64,000 nucleotides of DNA from positions 3,340,820-3,404,819 of the forward strand of contig JAUPFP010000002.1 in assembly GCA_036925085.1 (NCBI GenBank). Reading direction: 5' to 3'. The position numbers and the translations under genes are program-made. Below the pieces are notes generated by a model. That model did no database searches and was not told where the DNA came from. It was given only the letters and a program-made list of their open reading frames with translations. Below, piece after piece: positions 43,040-55,530 of the stretch (the first letter of the stretch is position 1; the number at the start of each line of letters is the position of its first letter). This DNA is from Brachycybe producta. Lineage: Eukaryota; Arthropoda; Diplopoda; Playtdesmida; Andrognathidae.

Positions 43040-43625
43040 TTGTCATAATATAAGAAAGTGATTCAGTTTAGAGAAGCAATAGGAAGCTATAGTCCGGATA
43101 TTATCTTTGGTGGTGAATCGTGGCTATCTGAAAAGGTTTCCTCGGTAGAAGTGTTCCCCCTAAGAATTTAACGTATTCCGAAAAGATAGGAACAATAAGA
43201 AAGGTGGAGGGGTATTTCTGGCTATTAATAAAAATCTTGTTTCAGTCAGGGAACCCTTATTTGAGAGTAACTGCGAGGCTGTTTGCTGTAACATTTTCTT
43301 TAAAAATGGAAGACACATTTTTGTATTTTCATTCTATTGTCCACCATCAAATGACGAGGAGAAAATCCTAAAATTTAGAAAATGTAGACACCTTATTTTT
43401 TGTACACAAATATGCATCAGTTGTCATTGGTGGTGGTCTTCCTGGAATAAATTGGAAAAAGTATACATAGATTCTCAGTGGCCTTGCCCCAAATTAATAA
43501 ATATACTGCTTGGCTTTGTATACATGTATTCCCTAGACCAGCTTGTGCAAACCCCAACACGCCTCACCAACTCATCAGCTACTATAGTACTCTAAATTTC
43601 TCACTGTGAAATGACAGATTTTTGG
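43040..43625 (+). pseudogene. LINE endonuclease fragment, plus strand
   Basis: Broken translation over ~580 bp shows GGESWLSEKV (catalytic Glu region), a KGGGVFLAINKNL block, FVFSFYCPPSNDEE and SLDQLVQTPTRLTN, the block order of a CR1/L2-group endonuclease. Stops and frameshifts are frequent, and the GDFN and SDH motifs are lost. It is in the opposite orientation to the other LINE copies of that group. Confidence 0.7.
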
Positions 43626-44255
43626 AATAAAAAGCTTCCAAAAACTATCATTTGTGACCTCTAGCAAGGCCTTTAGACAAAAATTTAAACAAAATGTCGT
43701 TAGCTTAAAGTTGTCATTTTGAAACTCCTAAAATGCTTATTTTGAAAAATATCCTTAAGACCTAACTGATTGAGCTACAATTCTAGTTTCTAAAACACAT
43801 TCAAGTTTCTCTGTATTTTGCACAGAGTTTGCAAATCAGCTGTTTATAAACTATTTTAATGTATGCTTACACTAGAGGAAGTTTGCAAGCAAATATACGA
43901 GCATATGTTCAGTCTGTATTAAGGTCTTCTGGATAATATTGACAAGTGGGTGGAGCAAACTACTTTTAAGCTGTCTAAACAAAAGGGAACAGGTTTGATT
44001 AAAACCATTATAACTTTGTGTGGATCACGCATTGAAGCGACCAGATGCGACACTTAAAAATTTGATAGAATGTACTATTGTCTTCACATGCAATTTCCAT
44101 CTGTGTCATAAGTTCTCATAACAATAGGAATATTTCTTTGTATTTTTATCCTCCACCTCTAGGTGTCATTTGATGGATTTTATTATTAATCGCATTATTG
44201 AATGAGAGAAAACTTTTGAAAAAGATGAAATCCAGGCTCCTCCTCAGAGGCTACG
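43626..44255. other. intergenic, nothing recognised
   Basis: AT-rich DNA without coding or repeat structure that I can support. Confidence 0.3.
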
Positions 44256-44259
44256 TTTA

Positions 44260-45000
44260 CTACTGAATCGTCTCAATTTTAGAAACTCTTTTGGGGTTTT
44301 TGAAACGCGGTTGGATTTAGTGAGAAAGTAGTTTTACACGTGTGAAAAAAGCACTTTCTAGCACAGTTGCAAGGTTTGGTTATCATTAGTTTTAAAAGTT
44401 GTTTTTTTGAAAACAACTTTGGAAGTTTCGAAAATTTGAATTCTTGAATTTTTAATTGTATGTTATTGGTAGGAAAACAATTGCGGTTTTTGTTTCCTGC
44501 AATTGAAAATTGTTTTTGATATAAGGTTAATTACATTGTGTTTGTGTTAAGATCATTTGAAAGTGCAACTTGTGGTCTGTATTTGAGTAAGATTAACTTT
44601 GGTTTTATTGTTAATGTTGTTTCAATTTAGGCTTATTGAATTGAAAATGGACAAGAAACAAATATCTTCAACTATGTATAGCTGCTGCCAAAAATGCATT
44701 TCGAGATTTTATCAACTCCAGGACTCCGAAATTTTAACACCACCGGAATAAATAAATTTGTAATTTATTGGCAAAAATGTGTCAATTCTAATGGCGCTTT
44801 GTTTGATTAATAAAGTTAATTATTAACTCATAAATTTCGTTATTAGCTGAGAAAACAAAAACCGCAATTATTTTCTTACCAACCTAATAATTTCTGCTAA
44901 AAGGCAAAAGTACCGGTAGTCAAATTATTCCTGTTTAGAAAAATATCTTTGAAATTGTTTGAAGAAAAAAACAAACATAATACTATGAGAAACCGCCTAC
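44260..45000 (+). promoter_or_regulatory. upstream region shared with PHM copy A
   Basis: Blocks homologous to 26080-26330, with later insertions between them. Same position relative to exon 1 in both copies, so part of the duplicated unit and a candidate for 5' regulatory sequence. Confidence 0.35.
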
Positions 45001-45255
45001 ATTTGTTTATTTTAAAGTTAATTATTGACGTTAATGAAGAGGGCTCTGAGAAATATCTAGTCTTATTTCAATTATTGTAATTTATTGGCCAAATGTAGAG
45101 AGCTAAGCTAAAAAAAATTGCCTTTCACTTTATTTGGGAATGTTTGCATAAGTAATAAATTAATAATCCTAATGAAACTTATTTCTTGTAGTTGTATTAT
45201 TTTTTAGTCTTTTAAATCTTACATATTTTAATTCCACAATGAAAAGTTTCATTTT

Positions 45256-45672
45256 AAATAGGGAATGGCCATTCGAATCATCGAATCCCGCGAATCTTGA
45301 AAAAATATTCGAGATTCGAAAACTGTTTCGTGTTTCCAATCTTTCGAATCCTAACCTAAAAAAAACACTGTTAAAAACTTTGGTAAAATTAGTTTTAACT
45401 TTATTGACGTCCAATAGAAGCGTTGCACTAACAAGAAAAACCGGCGATTGTTGCAATTTCGGTGTTGAAACCCGGATCATCTTATAGTGACCTTCCTGAG
45501 TGAAGCCACACTTGTTTTTCATTATTAATAATTTAACATTTGATATTACTTCATTTATTTGTATCTTCTTAATGAATAAAATATAGTATTTTTATATGAT
45601 GGATTCGAGAGATTCAAGAACTTTTTAGGATTCGGATTCGGATTCGAAAAAATGTACGATTCGTCCCACCTC
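45256..45672 (+). mobile_element. hAT-type MITE (ATTCGAA family), copy 4
   Basis: TAGGGAATGGCC to CCCACCTCCA, same orientation as copy 1, with flanks ATTTTAAA/ATTTTATT that are close to an 8-bp duplication. It lies about 130 bp upstream of exon 1 of PHM copy B. Confidence 0.7.
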
Positions 45673-45810
45673 CAATTTTATTAATGAAATTTCAAAAATA
45701 ACTTGACAGTTTTAACTACTGTACTATCATAATTTTCAATTTCTGCATACGAGCTACTTCTAAAATGTTACATTTTTGATAAAAATTTATTATTTCAGGA
45801 ATCTGTGGAA

Positions 45811-45930
45811 ATGCTGTTGCTAAGCATAAAAATGAGTGTTACGTTCTTCACCATTTTCCTGGGAATCGCATATGGCTACAATAATGTAGAAGAGTTTACT
45901 GTTCGAATGCCTGGTGTTCATCCATCACAT
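45811..45930 (+). CDS. PHM copy B exon 1
   Basis: A TTTCAG acceptor (ends 45798) precedes it. Two in-frame ATGs (45811, 45832). The first gives a longer, better hydrophobic signal (MLLLSIKMSVTFFTIFLGIA); the second aligns with the start of copy A, where the first codon reads ATA. RMPGVHPSH ends the exon in phase 0. Confidence 0.75.
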
Positions 45931-45966
45931 GTACGTTTTTTATTTACATTTGTACTCGTATGTTTT

Positions 45967-48860
45967 AAGAGCATATAGATGCAACGTTTGATTCAAAATT
46001 TCTCTGAATGTTGGCGCTGCGTTCGTTTTTTTATTTAAAAATGATTTTTAACGTTTTTTGCTTCCAGGTTTGAAGTCACATAATAATTAATAGGAAAATA
46101 ATTGCACCTTATAACAAGGGATTCAAGGAACCCTATAGACCTTTGTTGCATTGTATTAGGGGAGATTCAAAATATGATAGCTGATTTACGATCTCTTTTA
46201 CTTTTTATTTAATTCAATTTGTTATTCTAGTTTTTAATTAATTAAGATTACTGTTCTAAGTTTTATTTAATTCTTTTACTCTTCTAGTTTTTATTTAATT
46301 AAAATTTATTTGTCTATTTTTATTAATTTTTTCTTTTACTTTTTATTTAACTCAATTCACTATTCTAGTTTTAATTCATTAACATTATTGTTCAATTTGT
46401 TACAAAACTAGAATATTGAGAAGCATATGCATAAATATATTTAATTTATATTTTTAACTGTACTGGTACAATGTTAAGCTATGAGAATCATAACACATGA
46501 CGTGTATTGTACTGGAAGAGAGGGCAAATGGGGTCTTTTTGTTTTAGATTGAGGGTTAGAATGACTATAGTGTATTTAGTGTAGTTATGACTATAGTGTG
46601 TTAAGTAAATATCTGATGTGACTCACAACATAAAATGAATTTATATCTACTTTTCTTCTATAGGAGAAGAAAAATAGATTTAAATTCATTTTATTATTTA
46701 TATTAAACGATTAAAAATAGTTCCAGTTAATTTAAAATTATGAAAAAAATAGGTAGCATCCTTGCAGAGCGTAGATTCATTTAGAAGTTAGTTGATTATT
46801 CTAGGTGGCCCCGTTTCCGAGTTATATCATCCAGAAAATTTCGTCGAAAATTAATCATAATTAATGAACTACTGTATGAATTGGTTTGATTTTGTAGTAT
46901 GTTCATCGGCGCATACCAACGTACATAATGCAAAAAAAAACCTCATTAAAATATTTCTGTCAGTTCTGGAGAAATAACGCGCAGACACACACAAAATTAC
47001 AGGTTCCATAATTTATAGTACTTTTAAATTTTAAAATAAAATAAACAACATGTAAAAGTTTGTGACAATTGTGTACATTAATTTTTTAGTTATTTTACAG
47101 TAATTTTATATATTCTGCTATTAAAGTATAGGCCCGTAAAATACAAATATAAATAAATGTGTGTTGTTCATAACGTTCATAGCAATTGAATTAGCAAAGT
47201 TAAGAGCCTAGATATAGCGTTTGTTTCAAACTTTCTCCGAATGTAGGCGCTGCGATCGTTGTTGATTGAAAAACGGTTTTTTAACGTTTTTTCTCCCGGT
47301 TCGAAGTCACATAATAATTAATAGAAAAATAATTTCGCGTGCTAACCTTATAAAAAGAAAACATAGTGAAGAAAATAGATTAATGCACGTGCTAATTTTT
47401 ATGTGATTGTTCTAAGTCGTTTTTAATGGGAGTTCTTCAAATGTTTGGGTGACGGTTTTTTTGGTCCTATGGGAATTAACATGGAGTTAAAAAAACGTAA
47501 GATTTTAAATGGTATTTAAAAATAGAAAGCCCTTTTAAAATTTAGAAAAAGGAATAATCCTGAAGGCAATAAACACGTGTAAGTACGTACTAATTTTTCT
47601 GATTGCTCTAAATCATTTTTAATGAGAGTTCTCTTAACTTTTGTTGGACGGTGTTTTAGTCCTATGGGACTTAACATGGAGTTAAAAAACGTACTATTTT
47701 AAACGTTATTAAAAAAATAGAAGAACCTTTTCAAAATTTATAAAAAGGAAACATCGTGAATAGATGAATGTATGTGCTAATTATTTTGTTATTCTTCTAA
47801 ATCGTTTTTAACGAGAGTTTTTCAAATGTTTGTGGGACGGTTTTGGGGCCAATGGGATTTAACATGGGGTTAAAAAAACGAACGACTTTGAACCTTGTTT
47901 AAAAATAGAAGGACCTTTTCAAAAATTATATAAATCGAGCACGTGAAGAACAATACTTTTTATTGCATTTTGCACTTTAGTGTATTTTAATTGAGCGATT
48001 GTGAGGCGATTTCTTGCAGTTTTAGTAACACCCTATAAGAACACTCATTTGTCTCGTTGTCGTCTGCTGAAAACAACAAGATGGACGTGGATCTAGGCTC
48101 TTAAAATAAATACGTTAACAGCTTCTTAAGTCACATCCTCTTAATAAGTTTATATGGTCAATGACTAAAAACCTCCCACTCCTCCCTCCAATGTATCAGC
48201 GAGTGGGTGAGTGGGTGGAGGTTTTTTTGTCAGCAGAGAATATTCAGCTTTGTTTATTATTTATATTAAACGATTAAAAATAGTTCCAGTTAATTTAAAA
48301 TTACGAAAATAAATAGGTAGCATCCTTGCAGAGTGTAGATTCATTTAGAAGTTAGTTGATTATTTTAGGTGGCCCCGTTCCCGAGTTATATCGCCCAGAA
48401 CGTTTCGTCAAAAATTAATCATAATTAATAAACTACTGTATGAATTGATTTGATTTTGTAGTATGTTCATCGGCGCATACCAACGTACATAATGCAAAAA
48501 ACCGCATTAAAATATCTCTATCCGTTCTGGAGAAATAACTCCCAGAAGCACACACACACATACACACAAAAAGCCTTTTTGCACGATCCTATAGTCCCTT
48601 TGTGCTCTGCTTGGCAGAGCAACAAAGGTCCAAAAAGGAAACACCGTGAAGCCAATAGATTAATGCACGTGTTAATTATTTTGTTATTGTTCTGAGTCGT
48701 TTTTAACGAGAGTTCTTCAAATGTTTATGGAAGGGTGTTTTGGACCTATAGGATTTAACATGGAGTTTAAAAAACGTATGCTTTTAAACGTTATTAAAAA
48801 TAGAATCACCATTTCAAAATTTATAAAAAGGAAACAGCGTGAAGCCAACACATAAACTCA
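45967..48860. repeat. diverged tandem duplication with 200-bp internal repeats
   Basis: Segments at about 45990-46100 and 46690-47005 recur at 47215-47330 and 48255-48570. Within and after the second unit, about 200-bp units (key strings GAGAGTTCTTCAAATG and TTAACATGGAGTTAAAAAA) repeat at about 47350, 47550, 47750 and 48630. All lie in intron 1 of PHM copy B. Confidence 0.65.
47204..48100. mobile_element. TTAA-flanked element with GAGCCTAGAT ends
   Basis: GAGCCTAGAT at the left and ATCTAGGCTC at the right, both abutting TTAA (47200-47203, 48101-48104). The TTAA target and GAG start resemble the palindromic MITE family here and fit a Kolobok- or piggyBac-like origin. The interior is the 200-bp tandem repeat. 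Confidence 0.5.
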
Positions 48861-48868
48861 TTTTCATA

Positions 48869-49070
48869 CAGACAGTTAGAAATCGGGGAGAATTTCAGTT
48901 GGCTCCGCCCTTGTTATGACAACCGGCAACTTCTAATTGGCTGGTTATGTAGTCTGACGTCACATGCTCCGCCCTTTTCAATGTCGAACCACACAACAAA
49001 CCAATTAGAAGTTGCCGGTCGTCATAACAAGGGCGGAGCCAACTGAAGTTCTCCCCGATTTCTAACTGCC
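48869..49070. mobile_element. 202-bp hairpin MITE, TA target
   Basis: Two ~70-bp inverted arms (left CAGACAGTTAGAAATCGGGG, including TCCGCCCTTGTTATGAC) surround a short loop, flanked by TA dinucleotides at 48867-48868 and 49071-49072. This is a Tc1/mariner-type non-autonomous element. Confidence 0.75.
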
Positions 49071-49223
49071 TATCATTTTCATTGCCACTCTTCAGGCTGA
49101 AGTGCGATGTGTGTTACCTTGAAAGTTCTGCACAGCATTCGAAACAAAAAAATGTGCCAGGATTGCTCCTGCACCTAACGTCTCAATTTACAAGTATTTT
49201 TTTTTTCTTATATTTTATAATAG

Positions 49224-49441
49224 CCTGACGAGTACATTGGTTTTGTGCAAAGACTGTTGACTAACAAAACTTATTTCATTGGTGAACATTGAAATGCTTT
49301 CTTTTAACAATAAATTAATTAATGTAATTTTGCAAATGATTTTTTTTGGTGCTTTTTTTTTGTAGTTTCTTTTGACCCGATAGCTGAGATGGAAGTTGTT
49401 CATCACATACTTTTGCATGGTTGTAAGCATGCTGATGAAGG
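49224..49441 (+). CDS. PHM copy B exons 2-3 (Cu-A His-His)
   Basis: Exon 2 (49224-49281, 58 nt) and exon 3 (49366-49441, 76 nt) split by an 84-nt intron that still aligns with that of copy A. Exon 3 encodes VHHILLHGC, keeping the adjacent His pair and the Cys. Confidence 0.83.
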
Positions 49442-49870
49442 GTAAATAAAAGTGTGACAGTTATAAATTTGTAATTTTTGTTCTTGGTTCCGTGTCTCAA
49501 AGTGAAGGGTAAGATTTGCATGTAATTCCTTTTAAATAATTTCAGATCTTAGTAATTGTCAAAGTTGTGTGACTACTATAGGGATCAGATTTTTATGCAA
49601 AATATCGAGCAAATGTTTCTCAATCTGTGGCTCGAGAGTCAATTGTGAGGTAACAATACAATTTAGATAAACCAACAAATATATTGTTTTTTTTTGTTTT
49701 GTTTTTCAATCAAAACACTGGTTAGAGTCTAGAGGCTATCTAACATGTAATCAGTCTTTTTGATTAGAAAAAGCAGAATTGCAGTTGCTCTCTAATGAGG
49801 ATGTTTACTTCACAATTGGCATATGGGCCACAGATTGAGAAACACTTGCTTTGATATTGTATAAAAAAAG

Positions 49871-50104
49871 GTGAAGAACAACATCCCCACACTTCCACAA
49901 CCTCCCTACAGCTCAGACCTAGTGCCGTGCGATTTCGACCTCTTCCCTAAGTTGAGGGGTTATCATTATGAAACTGTGTCAAACATCCAAATAACTGTAA
50001 CCGATGAACTAAGCACACTTACTGAAAATGACTTCCAGTACTGTTACGATCAGTGGAGAAAAAATAAAACGTTGGAACTGCTGTGTGACTTCCTAAGGTT
50101 GTAA
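49871..50104 (+). pseudogene. mariner transposase C-terminal fragment
   Basis: Frame with LPQPPYSSDLVPCDFDLFPKL, the region of the third catalytic Asp of mariner-type (DD34D) transposases, followed by TENDFQYCYDQWRK, a typical C-terminal motif. The N-terminal DNA-binding part and first two Asp are absent. Confidence 0.75.
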
Positions 50105-50199
50105 TTTGAATTAGATTACTTGTAAATTCATGTGGGTCTTAGATTTGGGACAATCCAAGTATGTTGATGACGTCATCCCGACCATGGTGTGGTTGAGCA

Positions 50200-50400
50200 C
50201 ATTGGCCAGAATGGCCACTGTCTCCCTTTGGCTCTGGATGCTTTTTTTTGGGTTCATAAGCTGTGCAGGGTTTCCCGACATACACCCTTCCCTTTAGGCA
50301 ACCCCACTGGAAGTAGTCTTGTGGGGTTAGATCTGGTGATCTGGACAGTGAATCTGGAAATGTGGCGCCTGGAGGATTTTTGTTGAAGAAGGGTCGCCAT
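50200..50400 (-). pseudogene. second mariner-like transposase fragment
   Basis: On the minus strand: SLSRSPDLTPQDYFQWGCLKG, another transposase C-terminal motif (PDLTP-D-F-WG-LK) of the Tc/mariner group, in opposite orientation to the fragment just before it. Only this region is recognisable. Confidence 0.6.
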
Positions 50401-50705
50401 TATGACAGCCTTGCTCAGAGGCGTGCGGGAAAATAATTTGTTCCTGGAATTTCATACTGGATTGGCAATATTTTTTGAAAAAAAGAACCGCCGCCCCAAT
50501 TGAATACCGGCCCTTCTGGTATTTGCCTGAGCTGCCCTTTGGCCAAGCCTGCCTTTGGCCTTGCTGTAACAGACTTGCTTGAACAGAGACCAATATTAAC
50601 TTCCATGTTCAGACTTCCGAAAATACACTACATTTTAAAAATGGGCAACATTTTAAAAATGGGAAACATTATTAAAAATAAAATACTAATTCGTATTTTT
50701 TTTAG

Positions 50706-50952
50706 TCTCAATCCAAAGTTTTGTGACGGCAAAACAGTACTCTATGCTTGGGCACGAAATGCTCCGAAGTTGAATTTACCAAATGGTAACAAGAAATATT
50801 TAGTTTTCTATCCTTTTATTTTTTACAATTAATTTTGTTTCTAATTTTTATTTATCTTTATTAAAACAATCTCATAGGTGTTGGTTTCAAAGTTGGAGAT
50901 GGTACTGGCATTAACTACATTTATATTGAAGTTCATTATGCAAATGCCTCAA
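50706..50952 (+). CDS. PHM copy B exons 4-5 (Cu-A third His)
   Basis: Exon 4 (50706-50785, 80 nt) encodes VLYAWARNAP; exon 5 (50878-50952, 75 nt) encodes YIEVHYANAS. The donor directly follows CCTCAA, three codons earlier than in copy A. Confidence 0.83.
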
Positions 50953-50972
50953 GTAAGTATGACTTTTTTTAA

Positions 50973-51721
50973 GAAGGTTACTTTGAAAAATGTCCACAAA
51001 CAGCACTAGCATCGTTTTTCTATTGAACCCATAGACGCGATGTTAAAGAAGAAACGTTAATTTTTAAAATACACAGTCATGCTGCAATATGTTTATTTTT
51101 CATGTTTAAAGTTGTCCAATTTTGATGGTTCAATGTGCAATGTGCACTTTAAATATATGTTCATCGAGTGATAGAATGACAAAAAATTGGTAATTGCGGT
51201 TCTATTTAAAAATAAACTATTTCAATATCGTGAATTTCTAACTCTTATATTAAACTCCATTGAGTACGCTCTTGTAAGAAAAAATCATCCATTAAAATCT
51301 TGATAAAAATACCTAAAAATAATTTTAAAAAATTACAAGAAAACCACAGTGAAGCTAACATATTGGCGCATGTGCTAATTTTTTTCAGTTTTTTTAAAAA
51401 TTATTTTTAGATATTTTTACGAGCGCGTACTCAATATAAAAGTTAGAAACTCGCTATTTTGAAATAGTTTTTTTTAAAAATAGAAGCACACTTCTAATTT
51501 TTTGTCATTCTATCACTACATGAACATATATTTAAAGTGCACACTGCACTTTGAACCATCAATATTGGACAACTTTAAACATGAAAAATAACCATATTGC
51601 CGCGACTGTGTATTTTAAAAATTAATGTTTCTTCTTTAACATTGTGTCTATGGACTCAATAGAAAAACGATGCTAGCACTCTTTCTGGAGATTTTTTGAA
51701 GTAATTTTGTGATGTAACCTC
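50973..51721. mobile_element. complete palindromic MITE, TTAA-flanked
   Basis: 749 bp whose two halves are inverted copies of each other (for example CATAGACGCGATGTTAAAG against CTTTAACATTGTGTCTATG), with TTAA at 50969-50972 and 51722-51725. Ends are GAAGGTTAC and GTAACCTC. It is the best reference copy for the family seen at 1.8, 26.4, 37.0, 53.3 and 60.0 kb. TTAA target plus G-rich end suggests a Kolobok-type non-autonomous element. Confidence 0.8.
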
Positions 51722-51729
51722 TTAACCAA

Positions 51730-53140
51730 AAAATGTATGATCTTTATTCTTTTCCTGTGTTAGAAATTCACTAAGATTCTTATTAATTTTGATTAATTTC
51801 ACGTTTAATTTTCTAATTATGTAGATGTTATCTCTGATTCTTCTGGTGTTAAACTCAGTTTGACTACAGACAAGTATATCATTTAAAATATATTTAGTGT
51901 TCAAAGCGGAAAATTATTCTACAGATGCACTAGTCAATGTGCAATACCATCAAAACTGTAATGTATACACACATGTTAGATGTATTTCGAAAATAGGAGC
52001 CTGTAGCTAATTTTGCCTTGTTATAGGACTTTTAAATAAACCACAGAATTCAGAGAGGTCCCTCTGCTGCCTAATTAACTTTTGTACTTTAAAAGAAATC
52101 AACTCACTAAAGAAGATGAACAAAATAAAACACAACAACCACACAGTAGCAGTTTGAACAGAAAAATACTTTATTTGTTGTTTTGGAAGTTACAATTTAA
52201 AGGAAGAAAGGGCAATAAGGAAATGGCTATTTTTAGTGATAATTTTCAGTTGGATTTCAAAAGAAGAGGTGACTGATGTTAATCTTAAAGAAATTAAAGA
52301 AACTGGGGCACTGGTGAAGATCTAAACAGAGTAATAAAAGGGTTCCAAACTTAAAGAACAGAAAAGAGTAAACTAAGATAAGGCCCTTAAGTGGATAAGG
52401 GTGATGGTACGAGAGGGAGAGATATGGGTCACATAAAATGTGGGTTTGGTTCTTTTTTTTAAAAGGTAATGCTACAAGCCTCATTAAAGAAAGAAAATAA
52501 GACTGTCATATGACAATAAATTGTCATATCTATAGCTGTTAACATTGTATCTGCAACAAAAGCAAATTACAAAAATATTATTGTGATGATGATTGTCATG
52601 TGACTGCCACTGACTGGTGTAGAGATAAGTTGATAAGCTGATATGTTGTATACTCTTGGAAAATTTTCATTTTTGGACGATTTTTACTTTTTTGAATTTA
52701 TGTGTTTTTATGGTCTTCGGAAGTCTGTTGGGCTCTCATGAGTTCATTTCAGTGCTTTTCAGGGCATATAGAAGGCTTAATTTTTTGCCATTTTTTGAAA
52801 ATTTTCCATAACTCATAAAATAATGTCGCACCATTAGTGACATTATAGTAACATTTTCATGATAGTTTTTGTAAAAAGCAATAGGATATTAAATGAAGCC
52901 AAAAGAAACCAATGATATTAAAAGAATTAAACGATATTAAAAGAAGCCAATGAACATTCAAAACCTTGTGACATTACATGTATTTATAAATTGTCATTTT
53001 TTCGGCATTTTGCACATTGTACTATCTAATGTTTCCTATCAAAAATCATAGTAGTTTTGCAGATTGATTAGTAATTGTGTAGAATAACTTTTTTGTTGCC
53101 ATTTTCTATGTATAAATTTAATTTATTCTTGAATGTTACT
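51730..53140. other. introns 5-6 of PHM copy B around exon 6
   Basis: Apart from exon 6 (51825-51873) this stretch is AT-rich intron with no recognised element. Short frames at 52082 and 52257 are not coding-like. Confidence 0.4.
51825..51873 (+). CDS. PHM copy B exon 6
   Basis: 49 nt encoding SSGVKLSLTTDK, almost identical to copy A exon 6, with GTATAT donor. Confidence 0.8.
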
Positions 53141-53145
53141 TGTAG

Positions 53146-53210
53146 GTTATCCAAAGAAGCTGGAACACTTTTGCTCGGAACAGGTGGTAAAATGCGAGCA
53201 AATTCTACAG
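53146..53210 (+). CDS. PHM copy B exon 7
   Basis: 65 nt encoding SKEAGTLLLGTGGK, with the same phases as copy A exon 7. The next exon is 7.2 kb away because of Gypsy element 3. Confidence 0.8.
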
Positions 53211-53252
53211 GTATTCTACAAGCATGTACATATTAGTTCTAAAACACCTTAC

Positions 53253-53332
53253 TAGGCTACATTGCAAAATTACTACGAAAAATTTCCAAAAAAGGGCTGG
53301 CATCACTTTTTTATTGCGCCCATAGACCCAAT
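53253..53332. mobile_element. palindromic MITE, left piece split by Gypsy element 3
   Basis: First ~80 bp of the MITE (to CATAGACCCAAT), with the flanking TTAA mutated to TTAC. The matching right arm is at about 59984-60213, so Gypsy element 3 landed in this MITE. Confidence 0.65.
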
Positions 53333-53850
53333 TGTAACGAATTCAGTATTCATCATTTAGGTTCACCCTGTATAAATTTAAGGAATTTTATCGGCAAGTT
53401 CTCACCTCATGCTTGGGGGTGGCTGGAAGGTTATTACGACAATAACCCCCTGCCCACCAAGATGAGAAGAGGGGACAAGAGGCCTGTATCGGCAATTGAC
53501 GCTGCAGAACTCTTGGTCAGTGAGAATCCTGTGAAGTGTATAAGAAGGATGGAAGCATATCCTTCTTAATTAAATTAATTTATTTACATCTTATAGATGT
53601 TATTGTTATATTTTTCTGTAGTTATTTTAGGTCCTGGTTGTGTCCAAGCTACTTGGACACACCTGGAACCTTTGTCTATCGCTCATATGTTTTTATTGTT
53701 GTAATTGATATAAAAGCAGGACCGTGTAAATTGAGAAGGAGTCTTGATAGTGACAAGAATGTAGAATCACCTATCTGATACTCTCCTCTCAATTCACAGC
53801 GAGTCGCTGTCTTTGAATAAAGAGGTTGTATTATATATCAAAATCTATGT
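53333..53850 (+). repeat. probable 5' LTR of Gypsy element 3
   Basis: TG start, GATATAAAAGCAGG (about 53708) as possible TATA region and GAATAAAGAG (about 53815) as poly(A) signal. The 3' boundary is uncertain because there is no second LTR to compare and no clear primer-binding site. Confidence 0.5.
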
Positions 53851-54084
53851 GCGGACTCTGTTTATTTTTGGGACGTGGGACTCTGAATTTCAGCCACCAG
53901 TTGACCGAATGATCAAACTGATGGAAGGAGTCACCAGCAGCCACTTGTAAGCCGATTCGACAGTACTATTTTCTTCCTCTGGACTCCTGAGGTACCAAAC
54001 ATTGTGTCCCTGGTGTTCAAATATACAACACAAGTGCCAATAGACCGAAAGACTTGAGCATCAACATTCAACTGACACTTTCAA

Positions 54085-55526
54085 ATGTCTACCAGAGATC
54101 TCTCAGTGGGCCTTGCGAAAACGGGAATGTTCAAAATGGTGGAGATGCGGGGGTACCTTACTGAAAATCCGGTAAAAATCCAGTCGAAGCTGTACAAGGT
54201 GGAAAAGGGAAGAAGAATTGACCGAAACAGAAAACCAAGAAGCAAGTCACCAGGACAGATGATACGACTCCAATTGAAGATGACCCACTCAAAGAGATAT
54301 TGTCGACCCTAACCACTGAAAGACGGGAGTGATTGTTGACATGGTACCAGATGCAACCATCAGGAATGATGCAACTGCGAAACAGGCAGGGTTTGAACAC
54401 AATTCAGCGTCAAACGGCAGCTCAGAGAGCCGATACTGAAGTGGAGCCCTCGTCGGCCCATGCTGAAAAGCCAGGAGCGGCTCATGTGTTGCAAACACCT
54501 CAAATAGTAAAGAAGAGTGGAGGGACCCAGTGGGGCTGCCTCCCTGAAACTCCTCTACTACAGAGAAAAGACCCAGATCAGCTGGAGAACAAGAGTTTAA
54601 GCGACAGTGACCTCATGGTGGAAGAAATGGAAGCCAGTCCAATCATGAACTATCATCGTACCTGTGAGGAGTTGGAAAAGAAGAATCACAGTTTACATCC
54701 ACTCTGAAATCTTGCGACGTTTAAAGGGACCATGTCTGTCTTCACCTTTCTGGAGGACTACAAAGGAATTGCAGGCCTCGAAGACTGGAGTAACATCTAT
54801 AAAACATACTTCTTGAGGAAGGCCGTGGAAGGGGACATAGTGCATTGGCTCTCCAACCTCTACCAAGAGAATAGAGAAAAAACCACATGGGAGTTTATAT
54901 GGAGCAAATTGATCGAGTGATTTGGACGTCGAGACGAACTCGTAAGACAGAAATTGAAACTGGAAAACATGGTCCAAGGGAAAGGAAAGGACACCAGTCA
55001 ATTTCTGGGTCACTATGTGGACTTGAGTAAAATAGTGTTACCAGGCATGATGGATAAGTATCGAATTACGGAACTTCGGAACCATCTTCATCCAATAATT
55101 CATAATGCTGTTAAAGCTGCCCCAGGCTCGGACCTGAAGCAGTATGTCACTTACGTAAAGGACACCAAGGAGGTTTTGATTGCCTTAGGGGAGTGGACGG
55201 TGGTGGGGATCACTGGATTTTCAGTGACGACCAAAACAACAGAGCACCCCAGAGATATAATCAACGATTGAATGCCAAGCCAACACAAGCAGTATTGGAC
55301 GGAGGATGCACGTATACTGTAATTGCTCAACAAAGTCAAGCGAACCCACCGGATAACCAAACTCCATCAACTCCAAACAGCCAAGCACCACCAAAGACCA
55401 GTCAGAATCAGAACCAGAGTCAGTATCGAAACCAGCAAAATCCACCACAGAGATGAAACTTTAATGGACAGCGATTGCAATGGAATAATCAACCTGGAGA
55501 CAGACCTCCAAGATTTACTTTGCTAA
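54085..55526 (+). pseudogene. Gag of Gypsy element 3
   Basis: Several frames. 54732-55271 carries capsid-like sequence (FLEDYKGIAGLEDW, VHWLSNLYQE, then after an in-frame stop QFLGHYVDLSKIVLPGMMD), corresponding to retrotransposon gag. A Gln/Asn/Pro-rich tail (55323-55456) replaces the usual basic region. No CCHC knuckle and no DTG protease motif are recognisable. Confidence 0.65.
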
Positions 55527-55530
55527 CGAG

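Noticed and set aside
40457-44260. A PAL lyase domain following PHM copy A
   Set aside because: No exon with lyase-like repeats was found between copy A and copy B; only repeats and a LINE fragment occur.
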